Below are positions 1-12,121 of a stretch of 64,000 nucleotides of DNA, piece by piece. A program made the position numbers and the translations under genes. Source of the DNA: Phytoseiulus persimilis (taxonomy: Eukaryota; Arthropoda; Arachnida; Mesostigmata; Phytoseiidae); NCBI GenBank assembly GCA_037576195.1, contig CM075102.1, positions 15,682,745 to 15,746,744 on the forward strand. Direction: 5' to 3'. The notes under the pieces are model-generated. The model was not told the DNA's origin and searched no databases. It worked only from the letters and a program-made list of their open reading frames with translations. How positions within the stretch are numbered: the stretch's first letter is position 1; every line of letters begins with the position of its first letter.

Positions 1-126
1 GCCTGGCGCTCGTGCCAGCCACATCGGGGGAGTAGAGAGGCTACAAAAAGTGAAACCCTCCTCGAGACAGACCCCACCCTGTTTGGAAGTTGCAAGGCGC
101 TTTACCAGAGTGGTTAGCGCCGACGA

Positions 127-141
127 CTTTCTTTCTTTCTT
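127..141. repeat. TTTC microsatellite
   Basis: A short run of TTTC units (about 3.5 copies). It follows a segment with a D-arm-like string that is not a tRNA (see rejected items). Confidence 0.7.
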
Positions 142-2783
142 CGAGTCCGCGAACTAGCTCTGGCAGGACAGAATCGTCACCGCCGTGGGAAATTTTCGGT
201 CCTCCCTCGATTGAACGAGTGGTTTCCGATCGGTTCGGAATGAAATCGAACGGCGGCTAAGCATCTTACGAAACCTTCCGAGCCGAAACCCCACGAATTT
301 CCGTCGGAGTCGTGTGACTGAGCTCGAAAGACCCGATTGAGACTCTGAGAGGGATCGTTGCCGGCGACCGGGGTTCTCGACAGTTTGCCAATTAGAATCG
401 AGAAGGATCGCAGTGTGGTGAAATGATCTGATTTCGTCGTTGGCCGTGTTCTTGCAAAAAGGCCGATTCCTAGAAGGGATTCAAATTTGAACTGACCTAC
501 ATATCGAGCAGTCGTATGCTTGCCTGCTGTATACAATTTCAACGCCGCCCCATGCTTTCCTGGAAATGCTCGTTCGCGCTTCCTGGTCTTGAAAGACTTC
601 CATTGCGATTCGAGACCACTCCGAAGCACCCTTGGGGTCACAGGGAGAGTTTTCCCCCTCCCCACGTGCTGCAATTCTCTTCTTCTGGACCCCGATTGCT
701 GTTCCTTCGTAGCTCTCGTGTCTACTCCCCCTCCCCTGTGCCTTGCTCGTTTTCGATCGACCCCCACACGACCCCCGTACCCTACACTGCCCCGATGTGA
801 ATTTATTTACGCCTATTTAGATGAGTTATCCTGGTCGCTTCGTTACATAACTAAAAAATAATCCCCTTTTTTGGGTGGGGTCGCATGCTCTGGGGAGCCC
901 GTACCTCGCTAGCCGCCGCCTTCAGCTGTAGGAGAATTCTAAAAAAAAACCAAGAACGAAAAAAAACTCGACGCGCGTGCGGGGGAGGTTACGAGGTCCT
1001 CTCCCGAAAAACAACAAGTTCAAAATCCCCTACTCTCCGGCTTGCAGCTGTAGTCTGGCTGCTGCTTCGACTGGCTTTGGTCAAAAGGACGACACCCGGA
1101 AATGGCAGAAGGAAAGAGAGAATCGACGATCGTAAAGAAGACTCGCTAACCTAACGGTTGTTCGGCGCCGCTGCTGAGCCTGAGGCTGCCGTCGCAGCCA
1201 CTCATCGGGTTGAGGTTAGCTCTCAGCACATGGAGAGACTCTTTCGGATTTCATAATAGCTGAGAAAGGGGAAAACCCGCTACAAGCATCCACCCTCGAC
1301 CTCAACCAACAGTCCGGATTCAACTGAACAGTTCAGCTTGATATCTTCACCTCGCGCGTAAAAAGAACATCTCATAAACATAATTCCACGCAACTCATGG
1401 CACAATCGAACGGAATGTGTGTACAAGCAAAGAAAGGTTTGTTGTGTCTCATGGGCATTCGCGCGGGGCGAAGAAACCGCTCGATAGTGAAGAATTTTCC
1501 CAGCCGTAACTGTTCCACGTTGAAGGAAAACGATTCTGATCTCCTAATTGCTACGAAGCTGCATAGAGCTCCAATGGATAGTGAACTCTTCCTGCTCCAC
1601 TCCCTCAAACGCTAGGCCACTCAATCGCCAGTCGAACGGAGTAGTCGCAGGAGCTCTCGGCTAACCTTGATCCATCAAAGTGATGAACAGTTTCTATTAT
1701 ACGGCAACACGTAACGGCTTGGAAAATGTAGACGGGCGCTGTCTTTCACCGCTGAAGGTGATGATGAAAAGACGATCGATTATGAACGAACAGCCTTCGG
1801 AGGGCTGAGAAAAGGCGGAGTGCGTCCCGTCCTGAACCGACGCGCCGAACTCGTCGTTCCGGAGACATTCCGCGGAGTGTTGAGGCAATCTTGAGGACAT
1901 TTTGGGAATATTCGAGAGCTCTCATCAGAGCTCCAGCCAGGTATCCGGTTTTCTACTAAAGATGACCTGGTCCTAACTGCTGTATTCGCCGGACCAGGCG
2001 CCTTGGGAAAGCATGCGCTCCGCTCGCCCGAAGTTCGTTGGCTTCTGACCAGCGCAAACGATCCTCTTTACAGCTAATGAGATCGTGGCTCTCGAAGTGA
2101 GCCAGTGCTTCCAATATTTCGATGCAAAAATCGAATAAAAAAAATAGAGTAGATCGACGAGCGAGAGACACAGATAGATATCCTTTTCCGCCGCGAGGCC
2201 ATCTATCTCGGCCAGCGGACTGTTGTAGCCACCGTGTGATTCAGCCGGAACGATGCCGTTGTTTCGTCCTCCTAACTAGAACGAGCGGAAATTCAGGCAA
2301 AAATTTAACCTGTGTCCTATCGGAATCCACTCTCTCGGATGGGGGACGCTCCTGCCCACCGGTCGCCGTTGACCAAGTCGCTCGCTAACTCTCGTCCATC
2401 TATGAATGAATCGCTAAAAACAGTAGTTCGTGGATACCCGCGTCCGGCGGAAGATGCTCTGGCTTTTTATTCCAGTGCATGGACAAAGAGCCCGTCAGTT
2501 CGTCCGTCTGCGTCGACCGGACAAGAGCCAAAGACTGAGCGCGCGGGAGAGCACTCGACAATTTCTCGAGCAGCAAGGGTCAACGTTCCAGGGCCCCAAT
2601 GGAGATTTTTCTCTGTTCTTTCTCGTTTTTTAGGCAGGCTCGAGGGGATCTCACTTTCGCTTCGAACGTCGACTAGCCAACGGTTTGCAAGCCGACGAGA
2701 TGAATGAACTTTAAAGTTGAACCCTGCGCGTGGCACATCTGCTCACATTTTACCCTGCGGACTCTCTGCACGAAGACCCAGGT

Positions 2784-2822
2784 GCCCGCCCGCTCGCCCG
2801 CCTGCCTGCCTGCCTAGCTGAG
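2784..2822. repeat. imperfect CCTG/CCCG tetranucleotide tract
   Basis: Period-4 run (cccg, ctcg, cccg, cctg, cctg, cctg, cctag). It is typical of the many cryptic period-4 tracts in the left half of the window. Confidence 0.75.
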
Positions 2823-4033
2823 CGAGTACGCGCGCACGATGGGGGTGTTATGTAACCAATTCTGCTAAAAAAACAGAAGCCGTCGAGCACGCGGAGCACA
2901 TTTGCACGGTAGTTCAAAAGTTCACGGGAGAACACTCGAGCCCTGAGACTCTCCACCTGTAAGCGACGCTTTCGTCGCATCTCCTCATTCAACCGACTGG
3001 ATCAGCGGCGCGACGCCGAACGTTCTTCAGGCTCGAGCATCTCGATCGAGAGCCCTCTGCGGAAATCCCACGAGAAAACGTCACGCGCCGCTCGCGGGAA
3101 CAGCGAGCCGTGTCTGAGGTGACTTACTCCTTATCTCGGTGGTCCTCAGGAACGAAGAACGGAGGCCTCCGTTTCTTGCCTAGCTGGACACAGCGATCGA
3201 GCATCGATTCCGATCGAGAACATTCACGGCTCTGGCTGTCAACAGAACGATCGGAGATCAACGGCGTCGTCTCGCATTTTTTTTTCGGATTGAATGTCAT
3301 GGAAAGAGCTGATCGCTCTGGTTTTCCAGGGATCGGGTAAAATTATCGTTCGACATCCTTTAGGACAGCCGAGCTACTGCGATCGTGGAATTCCGAGCGA
3401 TTTTCGCTCTGAATAGCTGTGGAAACAGTTAGCGGAATCCCGAGCAGAAAACTGAGATCGAAGCTCGAAGAAGCAATGGCGATCGAGCGGTTTGCTGGAC
3501 GAATTTCACCAGCTCGAATCTGCAGCTCGAAGTTCCCGCACTCCGATGATGAGCTTAGTTAGTTCTGCTGTCTAGCCGAGCTCTCAGTTCGAGTCCAGTT
3601 TCCTCGGCATGTCCTGCGTGAAGTGTTCCAGTAGAGACAGCTTGAACCCCGGCTCGGACATCTCAGCACCAGTCCTCTCATTACTAACAATTATTCTGTG
3701 GGCCTTAACAGCAGATGTCCATTTTGTTGTCGATATCTCCGAGACAGAACAGAGAGCCATGGCTTGCTCCTTCCTCACTTCCTCCCTTCTTCCTTTTCCT
3801 CGTTCCTTCTGAGAGTGTGATTTTCTTATGCCGCTCAGACAGGCGCCTCTGGTCAGGGTCACTGGCCAAAGGTAGTGAAACCGAGGACGGCACCAGCGCA
3901 GACCTAACTCAGCGCTAGTTTAGATCTACGGTCTTGGTTTTTTTGCGGCCTGGATGTCCAGCAGAGGGGAGGCCTCATGTGCTCTATTTCAAAAAGATAT
4001 ATCACCACCGATCTAAAGGGCTGTCCCTAGGAA

Positions 4034-4060
4034 CCGCCGCGGCTGCCGCCGCCGCCGCCG
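4034..4060. repeat. GCC trinucleotide tract
   Basis: A run of GCC/CCG triplets with one interruption (cgg ctg). No open frame with coding support crosses it, so it is probably a simple repeat rather than an alanine or proline tract. Confidence 0.8.
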
Positions 4061-5789
4061 TTCGACCGACGACGGACCGGCCGCTGTGAGATGTGGACAT
4101 AGAAGATATCGCGTCAGACTGCCTCTAGACGGGAGGAATTCACTTGACTCACCTCTGTCTCAACGGATTACGGAGGCCACGCAGCAGAAAAATTCTCTTT
4201 GATATCCAACATCGGCGGCGTCGGTTGCGGCGACTCCATCTTAGAATTGTCCTCACACCCGAATACGCGTCAAGCAGTCTTCGCCCGCGTGCATCTTCAC
4301 TCCCGAAGCAAACGACAGGGGCGGACAAATTGAGGAGTCCACGGGGAATCTGGCACGGGTTCCGACTCCCAGAGCGAAACTTTTTGGGTTCATAAAAGCA
4401 CGGAAAAGCTGTTTACTCATTTCCTGAACGGTTGACATCCGAACGGAGACAGCGTCGGAACAAAGTCAGAACAGAAAGCGGCCGCTGTCGATTAATGTGG
4501 CGGGAGGCGATGCGGAGAATTCACTTCGGGCGATTGAGACTGGGGTTTCGACTCCACCTGTGCGTCTCGGGTGTTCGAAGAACTTTCAGCTCATGGCAAG
4601 TGTCTCGTGTAAATGAAGCCTCACAACCAGAGACGTTCATGAAATAATTGCCCCCTGTCGCGAAATAGCTGTATAATCCATGTGAAACAAATCGAGCAAT
4701 ATTCTAGGGCGGAACCGTCTAGCAAGCGCTCGGCAACCCATATATTATTCAATGTCTCTTTCCAACATCGTCTCGAGCGGCAAATTTTCGAAATCACTGA
4801 TAACCGCCGAGAAGAATCAACCCGACCCCCGTTCGATCAGCCGAAAGTTCGCACGCGGCACCGATCAGATATGTGACGACTGACGGAAGATCACTCTCAG
4901 TCGAAAGTCACGTCAAACACTGGCAGCTCCACAGAGCGACGATGCCGTCAGGCCCACATCGACTGGCTCATGGCTCGCGGTGGTGCGTTGCGCTTTCCCT
5001 ACTGCATGATGCATTCCGGCCCTCGAGTTTGTATCATGAGTACGTGGATCGATCATCCGGAAAGCCGTTCCCTCCATTCTTTCCGGGAAAATCCTCAGTC
5101 CGTCAACTGCTCGGTGATTCTATTCCGATTCATCGCTGGTTTGATCCCACTGCGAACGCCGTGGGACGCTTTACTCTAAAATGTTTTCGGGAATGGAATG
5201 CTGAGTCGAAATCGTTTGAGCCTGAGCTTGAACACGGAGCTCCGAGTTCCCGACGAGGGAATCGGTGCGAAATTATTGCAATGTTATTGAACAAAGAGTC
5301 CGGCAAGCTTTGAGAGGGAATGGCTCCAACTGCGGAGTCCCCAGATTCTCACTCTGCCCTCGAGAGCCGGAGCCGCGGTCGAGCTTGGGAAGAAATTCGC
5401 CATATCCCCCTTCCACCGCGTCGAGAGGACAGCGGCGTTAACGAGGTGTTGATGCGCTGGTTCCAGGGGACACTCAACAAAAGCTGGCAAAACTTCACCC
5501 TGCAAGGCACTTTACAGCATAAATTATCAAACGGCTCCTCCTTGAGGGTCGAGATGAGAATTTGATGCATGCTGAGGAAGAAGGCCGACCGGACGAGCGA
5601 AGGTCGCCGACTCTTATGTTATTTTCTCTCTTAACGACACTCTAATCCAAGTAGACAGAAACCCCCACTGTGTGATCTTCGGCTCCAGCTCTGGACTGGA
5701 TTCCTGAGGCCCTCAGGCACAACGTCACACAGCCAATGACGTTGGACAGTCTACCTGCTGAACTACGTGCATCCCTGTCGGTCAGCGAG

Positions 5790-5830
5790 TTGGCCAAGCG
5801 GGCGGCCGGGCGGCGGGCGGCCGGCCTGGC
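5790..5830. repeat. G+C-rich GGGC/GGCC tract
   Basis: Almost pure G and C with gggcggccgggcgg-like repeats, flanked by ordinary sequence. It is a cryptically simple tract with no coding context. Confidence 0.6.
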
Positions 5831-8085
5831 TACACCCAGTTCAGCTATTTTTAAATTGGGATTTTACGCAAAACCATGAATACGACTCCGTCTACCTCTT
5901 GCTTAAACCAGAGCGAATCGCTCTTCGACGCGTACTCGAGAGGATTCCCGCGAACGCGCCGCCTCGTGCCTTTCCAATGAAATCAATGCCAACGAGCAGG
6001 CGGGAAACTGTGACGACTGCCCTGAGAATCCTGCCCTGGCAAGGCAACACACAAGCCCGGTCTATTATGTAATCAGCGGGAAATGATCTAAAACATCCCG
6101 GAGACATCGGTCGTCTCCGGACATCGAGGCCGAGCGGGAAGGAACTGGGTCGACCGATCGGACAAGCAGACGGAGGGATGGACCGACCGAGCCGATGGTC
6201 GAGCAGTTTGTGTAAAAAAAGAGGAGAAAAAAGCCAAGCCATACGAGATGATGAGGATCCCGCTACCCCAACACGTTCGTCAGGAGATCGAAAGTGATCG
6301 GGACAGGATATGGGTGTTGAATTTTTGAACACGAGGAGAAGGAGAAAGTGAGGCTTGCATTGCCGACATAATTAATGCAACCAGCATCCTCGCAACGGTC
6401 GAGCCCGACCCGGGTTAACTGACTCCAGTTAGGGAATGCGCGGTGCTGATCTGCGCGAGCTTCGTCGCGCTCATCTTGAAGTGTCCAGCGCCACCGGGAC
6501 TCAGAGCAGACCACGGCTAGAACCGCAGCCTCCACGCATGTTCCGTTATTTGTTGTTGCCACTGACAAGTCGCGCTCCTCTAACCCTTTCCTCTGGTATC
6601 TGGAGTTGTGAAAACAGTGGAATACATGCCCAGCTAAAAAAAACTAGACGAAGAGGTTCGAATACACAAGAGCGCCCCCCGCAATCAAAGCTCTACCCCA
6701 TCAAGCCAGACGGCACCTGTTACAGGAAAGAGGTACTACCCTGTATAGACGATCATGCAGACGGGCCCCAGACGACAGCGGCTGCTGGCATACGAGTTCC
6801 AACTGCTAGACGACGACGGCAGCGGCTGCGACGGTGGTGCTCAAAACGCTTGAACCTTCTACCCTTTTCAACGTGGGAACCGAGCAGAAAAAACCGCACT
6901 GTCATTGACGGGAAGTTACGCTCAAAGTACCAACGGACGGGTTCCGCGCTCGGACTGCCGATAATGAAGACAGACACCATCAGCCTGCACAGTGGGAGTT
7001 TTGCTTAAATACCAGGAAACGGAGCTCGGGTTCAACGACGGGCACGAAAACCTTATGTTTGCGTCCAGACCTCGGTCAGCACAGTTTTTATTCGGTTTCG
7101 CCGGATTGTGTCACGGGTCGTGGTGCCTGAAAACTCGAAGCACAGTCTCCCAGAGCCCGAACCGACCAGCTCCTCGGTCATTTTCGGTCACCACCGAGCG
7201 AGGCTAAGGGGACTTAGGGGAAAATATCCAGACAAATGAACAAATGATTCCATGGAAGCGCAAAGAACAGCGAATCAAATCGAACAACCGGCCGAGGAAA
7301 CGTCCAACTGACGATGCTCTACCGGACTGATGTGTGTGCGTGTCGTGATTCTTCCCTTGATAATTTGTCGATCGACGGAGGATTGATTAGTATGATGAAC
7401 AGCATCAGCAGCAGCGGCAACTGGAAACCTTATCCGCGAACGTGACCCAAACTTGACCTCATTCCTCGGTGGCTCCCTGGCGATGATGCTCGGTCTCTTG
7501 TTCTACTGATGTTCTTTTCATTAGCCGAAGCGGCTGAGCAGGAATCGGCCGAGTGGAGCCCGCGTTTGGAAATATCCGTCATCCAAAGTAGCTCCGCCTC
7601 ACATCCCTTCCATAACTCGAACTTGTCAACAACGGGAATTGTTGTCGTCGCCACCCAGGAAGCTCATCCGCCAACGCCGAATCGCCTAGCGCGATCAGCA
7701 AGTCATAGGAAGCCCTCCAGAAAAGTATCTCGGGCTGAGATCACTCTCAGTTTAGCTGCGATCCACCAAAACACTAGACGACGGCCATGTTTCACGCTGG
7801 CTTGGACCCGAGTCGCAGACTATGTGACGTAACTTATGACCTGGTCACCTCGCGAGGTCGGCTTCGCCCCTTCGACGAATGTGCCTCTCCAAGCAGGAGG
7901 GACACCCCGCCAAGTAGACAATAGTACGAAGAGCAAGCACGCTTTAGCTTCAAGTCGCCGGCTCTCTCGCCGACTTCAAGTAGGTACAGTAGGATGATGA
8001 CGACGATAATGTCTGCTTGCTTACCCGCCTGTACCGCTGTCTCGAAGCCCCGTAGTCACTCGGGCTTCGAAGCAAGGAGTGGACT

Positions 8086-8104
8086 GCGAGGAGGAGGAGG
8101 AGGT
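8086..8104. repeat. GAG/GGA trinucleotide tract
   Basis: Five to six GAG units on the plus strand, with no supported coding frame. Confidence 0.75.
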
Positions 8105-8605
8105 GGTCGTCAACGTTGTGCGTGTGGCGGTCGCGTTTTTTCAATCAGACATCAGGAGATACAGAGATACCTCAGACATCCAAGGTCTCGCACCAGGCTT
8201 TGATGAAGGCTGGATAACCCAGCATGTTCGGTCTTGTCCCCTCAGGGGAGCGGGGAAACTTTTGGGAAATTTTCCTCGAGGAACATTCGTAACTCTTGCA
8301 GCCATCCTGCTCTTGGACGTTTCGTCGAAGCTTCGAGGCGTTCGATCCGTGGCTCGAACTGAGTGAGGGCGCAGCTATATGTATGATGTGTACACATGTA
8401 GTACATGCACAACTCCTCATAAGCATTCATACTGCTCACACGGCGGCTCCTCGCACAGCATACATCATACTGGACGTCATCATCGTTGGCCTCCCGCTTG
8501 ATCTCTTCGCCCGCTTCGGATGATGTTATTGATGGGAAAGGCTTCCCACTGACCAGTGCTGCTGCTGCCAGATGGCTCAGCTCGGGTTTTTTATGGCAGC
8601 GCTCC

Positions 8606-8662
8606 CTGACTGACTGAATGGCTGGCTGGCTGGCAGCCTGCTTGACTGACTGACTGACTCTG
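8606..8662. repeat. compound TGAC / GGCT tetranucleotide repeat
   Basis: Two to three units of CTGA/TGAC, then three units of GGCT, then four units of TGAC: period 4 is kept while the unit changes. The same two units recur, on one strand or the other, at about 12.1 kb and 14.7 kb. Confidence 0.85.
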
Positions 8663-11514
8663 ATGTAACCCTGCCGCCCTCACATCGAGAGACATCCTCA
8701 CAGACACAACAACGTCCCCGCTCCCTCCTACAGTTGACCATCCCACAAGGTCATCAAATTTGTTGCACTCCTCGAAACCCCACTTTTCCATCCTCAACCT
8801 CGCGTCCCTCCGCCCCTGTTTTTGCTTTCCCGTTTTCTGCGTTGAAATTCTTCCGTTCGTACCAACGATGTCTTCATTACGAGTTCCGTTGGGCGAAAAA
8901 CTGTGGAGGAAAATAGAGCGAAAGAAGACTTCTGGTGGATTAGTCGTTGGACGGACCAGTGAGTGTTACGCAAGAGAACCTCGCGCCGGTTTCGAGCACG
9001 AAACGCATTAAGGCGAAGCACACAATTGCCACGAAATATGGATGCAGGCTCTACGCTGACGGCCATGAAAATCAGCTGGGCTTCGGCGGGGTGCTCGCGG
9101 TCAGGCAACAGTTGACAGATGATGAATCGAACCAATAATAGGGTTAATAGCGGGGGAGGTGGGGGTTCTTTAACTCGGCTCGTCTCGATCAGAGATTTCG
9201 GCTCCGATGTTGGACGCTCGCTTTTCAGCAGTATCGGGATCTTCCTCGGACACACGAGGAGCTTCTCTTGGAAGATGATTCCGAGAATTCGAACCTCTCG
9301 CGGATTCTGTGCGAAGAGCCCTCTTCAAGAACAGGCGGCTAACGGGTTACTCGTATGATAGAGTGCTCACAGACTCCCAAAGGGTAATTGACGTCGTCGA
9401 TGTTGCAATCAGGAAGCGGAAGTGGACACACATCATAAAAAAAACACCCTTTTTTTGTGTGCACATCTTCCGAGTTCGTTTTCGGCGGCGACGACGGCGG
9501 GAAACTATCGATTGCTGAATCGGTGAGCTCGATCGGTGAATGCCAGCATGATGGCGATGATCGCGAATCTGTCATCCGTGAGCAAAGGGTCACATGTTCA
9601 CCGCAACATGGGGGTGAGAACACAGAATGGAACGGGCACATATTTGACACGCGGAATCCGCTGACTACCGACTTCATCCTCCCGAATGTGGATGATTTGT
9701 GTGGGCCGATCAGGGAGCTGACTTCGTAGAGATTGAGCACCGCTCTCCAGAAACCAAGGAATTCGTAGTAGGATGATTTTCAAGTGGAATTTCAAAGTCT
9801 AGCGTATGGGGAACTTCTGTTTCAGCCATAAAAATACCCAGAATTCACAGTCATCGATGGAATTTTCAAGATCTGGCATTATTCCGTAATAGACGGAACG
9901 TTGCTGAATCGAGCGAAATCATCGGTATTCACGTACGTGCACACAAGCAAACAATCCATCTATGTTTGACTGATATGACCTCCTCGAGAAGTATTTTCAC
10001 TTGGGAACCTTGAAGTCCCGGGCATGGGAGAATCATCAAATGGTCAATGTCCGCACTAGGCCTCATCAGGGAGAAATTTTCTCCCAAAATGAAGCTCATC
10101 GTAATCGAGGAGATCCTCCCTGACCGGGTTTTCGGGGTGAATCTTACGGCACACGCAGGAGAAACTCTTCTCAGCACACATCACATTGATGTGGCCTAAA
10201 GTCGCGGGGATTTGGCGAGGACTCGGAGTTAACCTGACCAGCGTCCTGGCCGAATATTGGGGCGGGGTAGCAACCAGGAAGGCTTAAGGGTGTCAGCATT
10301 CGTTACATCCTTTTGTTCGAAGCAAAGCACATCAGCTGTATTCTCGATGCAACATCCCGTCAAAAGGCTTACACGAGGATCAACCGATCACAACGCGGTC
10401 AGGTGGAAACGATAGTTGCATGATCTGACCCGCAGGGATCCGCGAGTTCGCAATATTGGCGAACCGGAGTTCATATTCAAACACGGGCTCGAAGTCGTTG
10501 AGGCTCGAGTTGGTTTCGGTCCCAGCCCACGGAAAAATTGGTTCGATGACGGATCGGTAAGCGTTCAATGCGGCTGGATCGGATGTGTCTGAGCAGGGGC
10601 GACCGTCGCGCCGTTCACATTTAGACGAAGGTATGCTCCGCGTTCCTCGCATGAGGTTTCCAGGCGTGCTGAGTTTCCTGGAAGCGCCGCCCGCGCCGAA
10701 AGTAAATGTGTATCCAGAGAAAGTGTTGATCTTCGCGCATCGCTTCGTTCGAAAACAAGGAGCCCAGTATCGTGTCGTCGAGGACCGGACAGTCTTGATC
10801 TTCCACCGACTGCTCGAGGTCCGCCCGCCTGTTTTCCCGTCTGTTGCCGACCGCCTGGCCGGCCTGTCCACCCGCTTGTCAATGATCTGCGAGGCAACAG
10901 TGGAAGCTCACGTCAATTGTGGCTCGTTCTTGAAATAGTCACTGGCGAATAGTGCACAAATCAAAAAAGACTGTGTAGAAGAGGCCACCCGTGGCCTGCG
11001 GAGGAACCTCTTCCGCGTTCGACAGACCATAGACATCCTGCAGCCTTGCTCGTTATGGATGACTCTGCTGATGAAACTCGACGATTCTCTCGTCAGTGTC
11101 CATGCGGCCAAGGATGTCGCTCGAGTTGTCCCAGAGCTCCCATCTCAACGGGAATCGGAGCGAATCCGCTCCAGGCGGCAAGTCGCTAACGGTCGGAAAA
11201 GGTTGGAAGGGTTTCCCCAAGTGAATGCGTTCGTCACTGCGAGCGCAATCGACGCGCTGGGTTTGATTCAATGAATTTCCGGGGGTCACGATTCCTTCTC
11301 AGATGGAGGTGATCGACTACCGAATTTCCACTCCGCAACCACGACGACCACAATTACCGCCGGAGGAAGAGATAAAGGAACTACAGTGGGTCCGGGAGAG
11401 AACAGAAGTTTTTGTACAACGGATGCAGGAAAACTCCGATACAAGGTGAAACGAGTAGCTGGAAACGGTCTGTCCTGGAATTTAAACGACAGCCGCAGAG
11501 GAAAGCCTGCCATG

Positions 11515-11547
11515 ATCGTGGTGATGATGATGACGACGACGACGATG
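11515..11547. repeat. GAT/GAC trinucleotide tract
   Basis: A run of GAT triplets passing into GAC triplets. On the plus strand this reads as an Asp-rich or Met-Met-Met-Thr string depending on frame; no supported gene uses it. Confidence 0.8.
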
Positions 11548-12088
11548 TCGGCGAACGAGCAGGGGAGGACGGTTGTGGAGGGAGAGGCAGTCTGGAACAC
11601 TGTCTGGAAGAATCAAGGAAAACACCGCCTGTTACGGAACAGCGCGGCGTTCGCCGCCGCACTCGAGCAGTCACCGAGATCACGTCTCTATAGCTTGGCG
11701 ATCACAAGAATGAATCCATCGGATGGCCGACGGACTCTCGAATCGGAGCGAAGAGAAGGCGACCTACGGAACGAGCCGCGATCTCTTCATACGGACAGGA
11801 CCTACTTCGCGGAAGCCCAGCGATAATTTCAGCCAGCGTCACAGCAGCGTCGAAGCCGCGGCTCTGAATTCCGCAAAGCTTCTCAAGTGGTCTACCCGCG
11901 GATCGATACGAAACGGGAAGTCAACAGCTGACTCGGAGAGCCATTCGTCAGTTTCTTCGGAAACCTCTGGACGATATATGTTTCTCGGGCATTTACAAAC
12001 TGCCCCTCCAATCCAGCGAGCCTCTTGAGACACAAAGAGTTCCTCGGCCAGCCTGATCGAGCTCAGTGAATTGCTCGTTCGGTCCGTT

Positions 12089-12121
12089 GGACCAACGGAC
12101 AGCCAGCCAGTCAGTCAGTCA
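12089..12121. repeat. GGAC / AGCC / AGTC tetranucleotide repeat
   Basis: Period-4 tract on the opposite strand sense to the repeat near 8.6 kb (agcc agcc agtc agtc agtc). It is followed by ordinary sequence. Confidence 0.8.

Noticed and set aside
88-160. tRNA-like string (CCAGAGTGGTTAGCGCC ... TTCGAGTCC)
   Set aside because: A D-arm-like and a T-loop-like piece are present, but there is no anticodon stem, no matching acceptor stem, and a TTTC microsatellite fills the middle.
177-767. 196-codon minus-strand open frame
   Set aside because: No motif, overlapped by open plus-strand frames, no splice or poly(A) context; within chance length at this base composition.
6436-7008. 190-codon plus-strand open frame
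   Set aside because: Same reasons; low-complexity Arg-rich content and no family resemblance.
10380-10897. Overlapping minus-strand frames of 110-163 codons
   Set aside because: Two frames are equally open and neither shows a domain; treated as chance.
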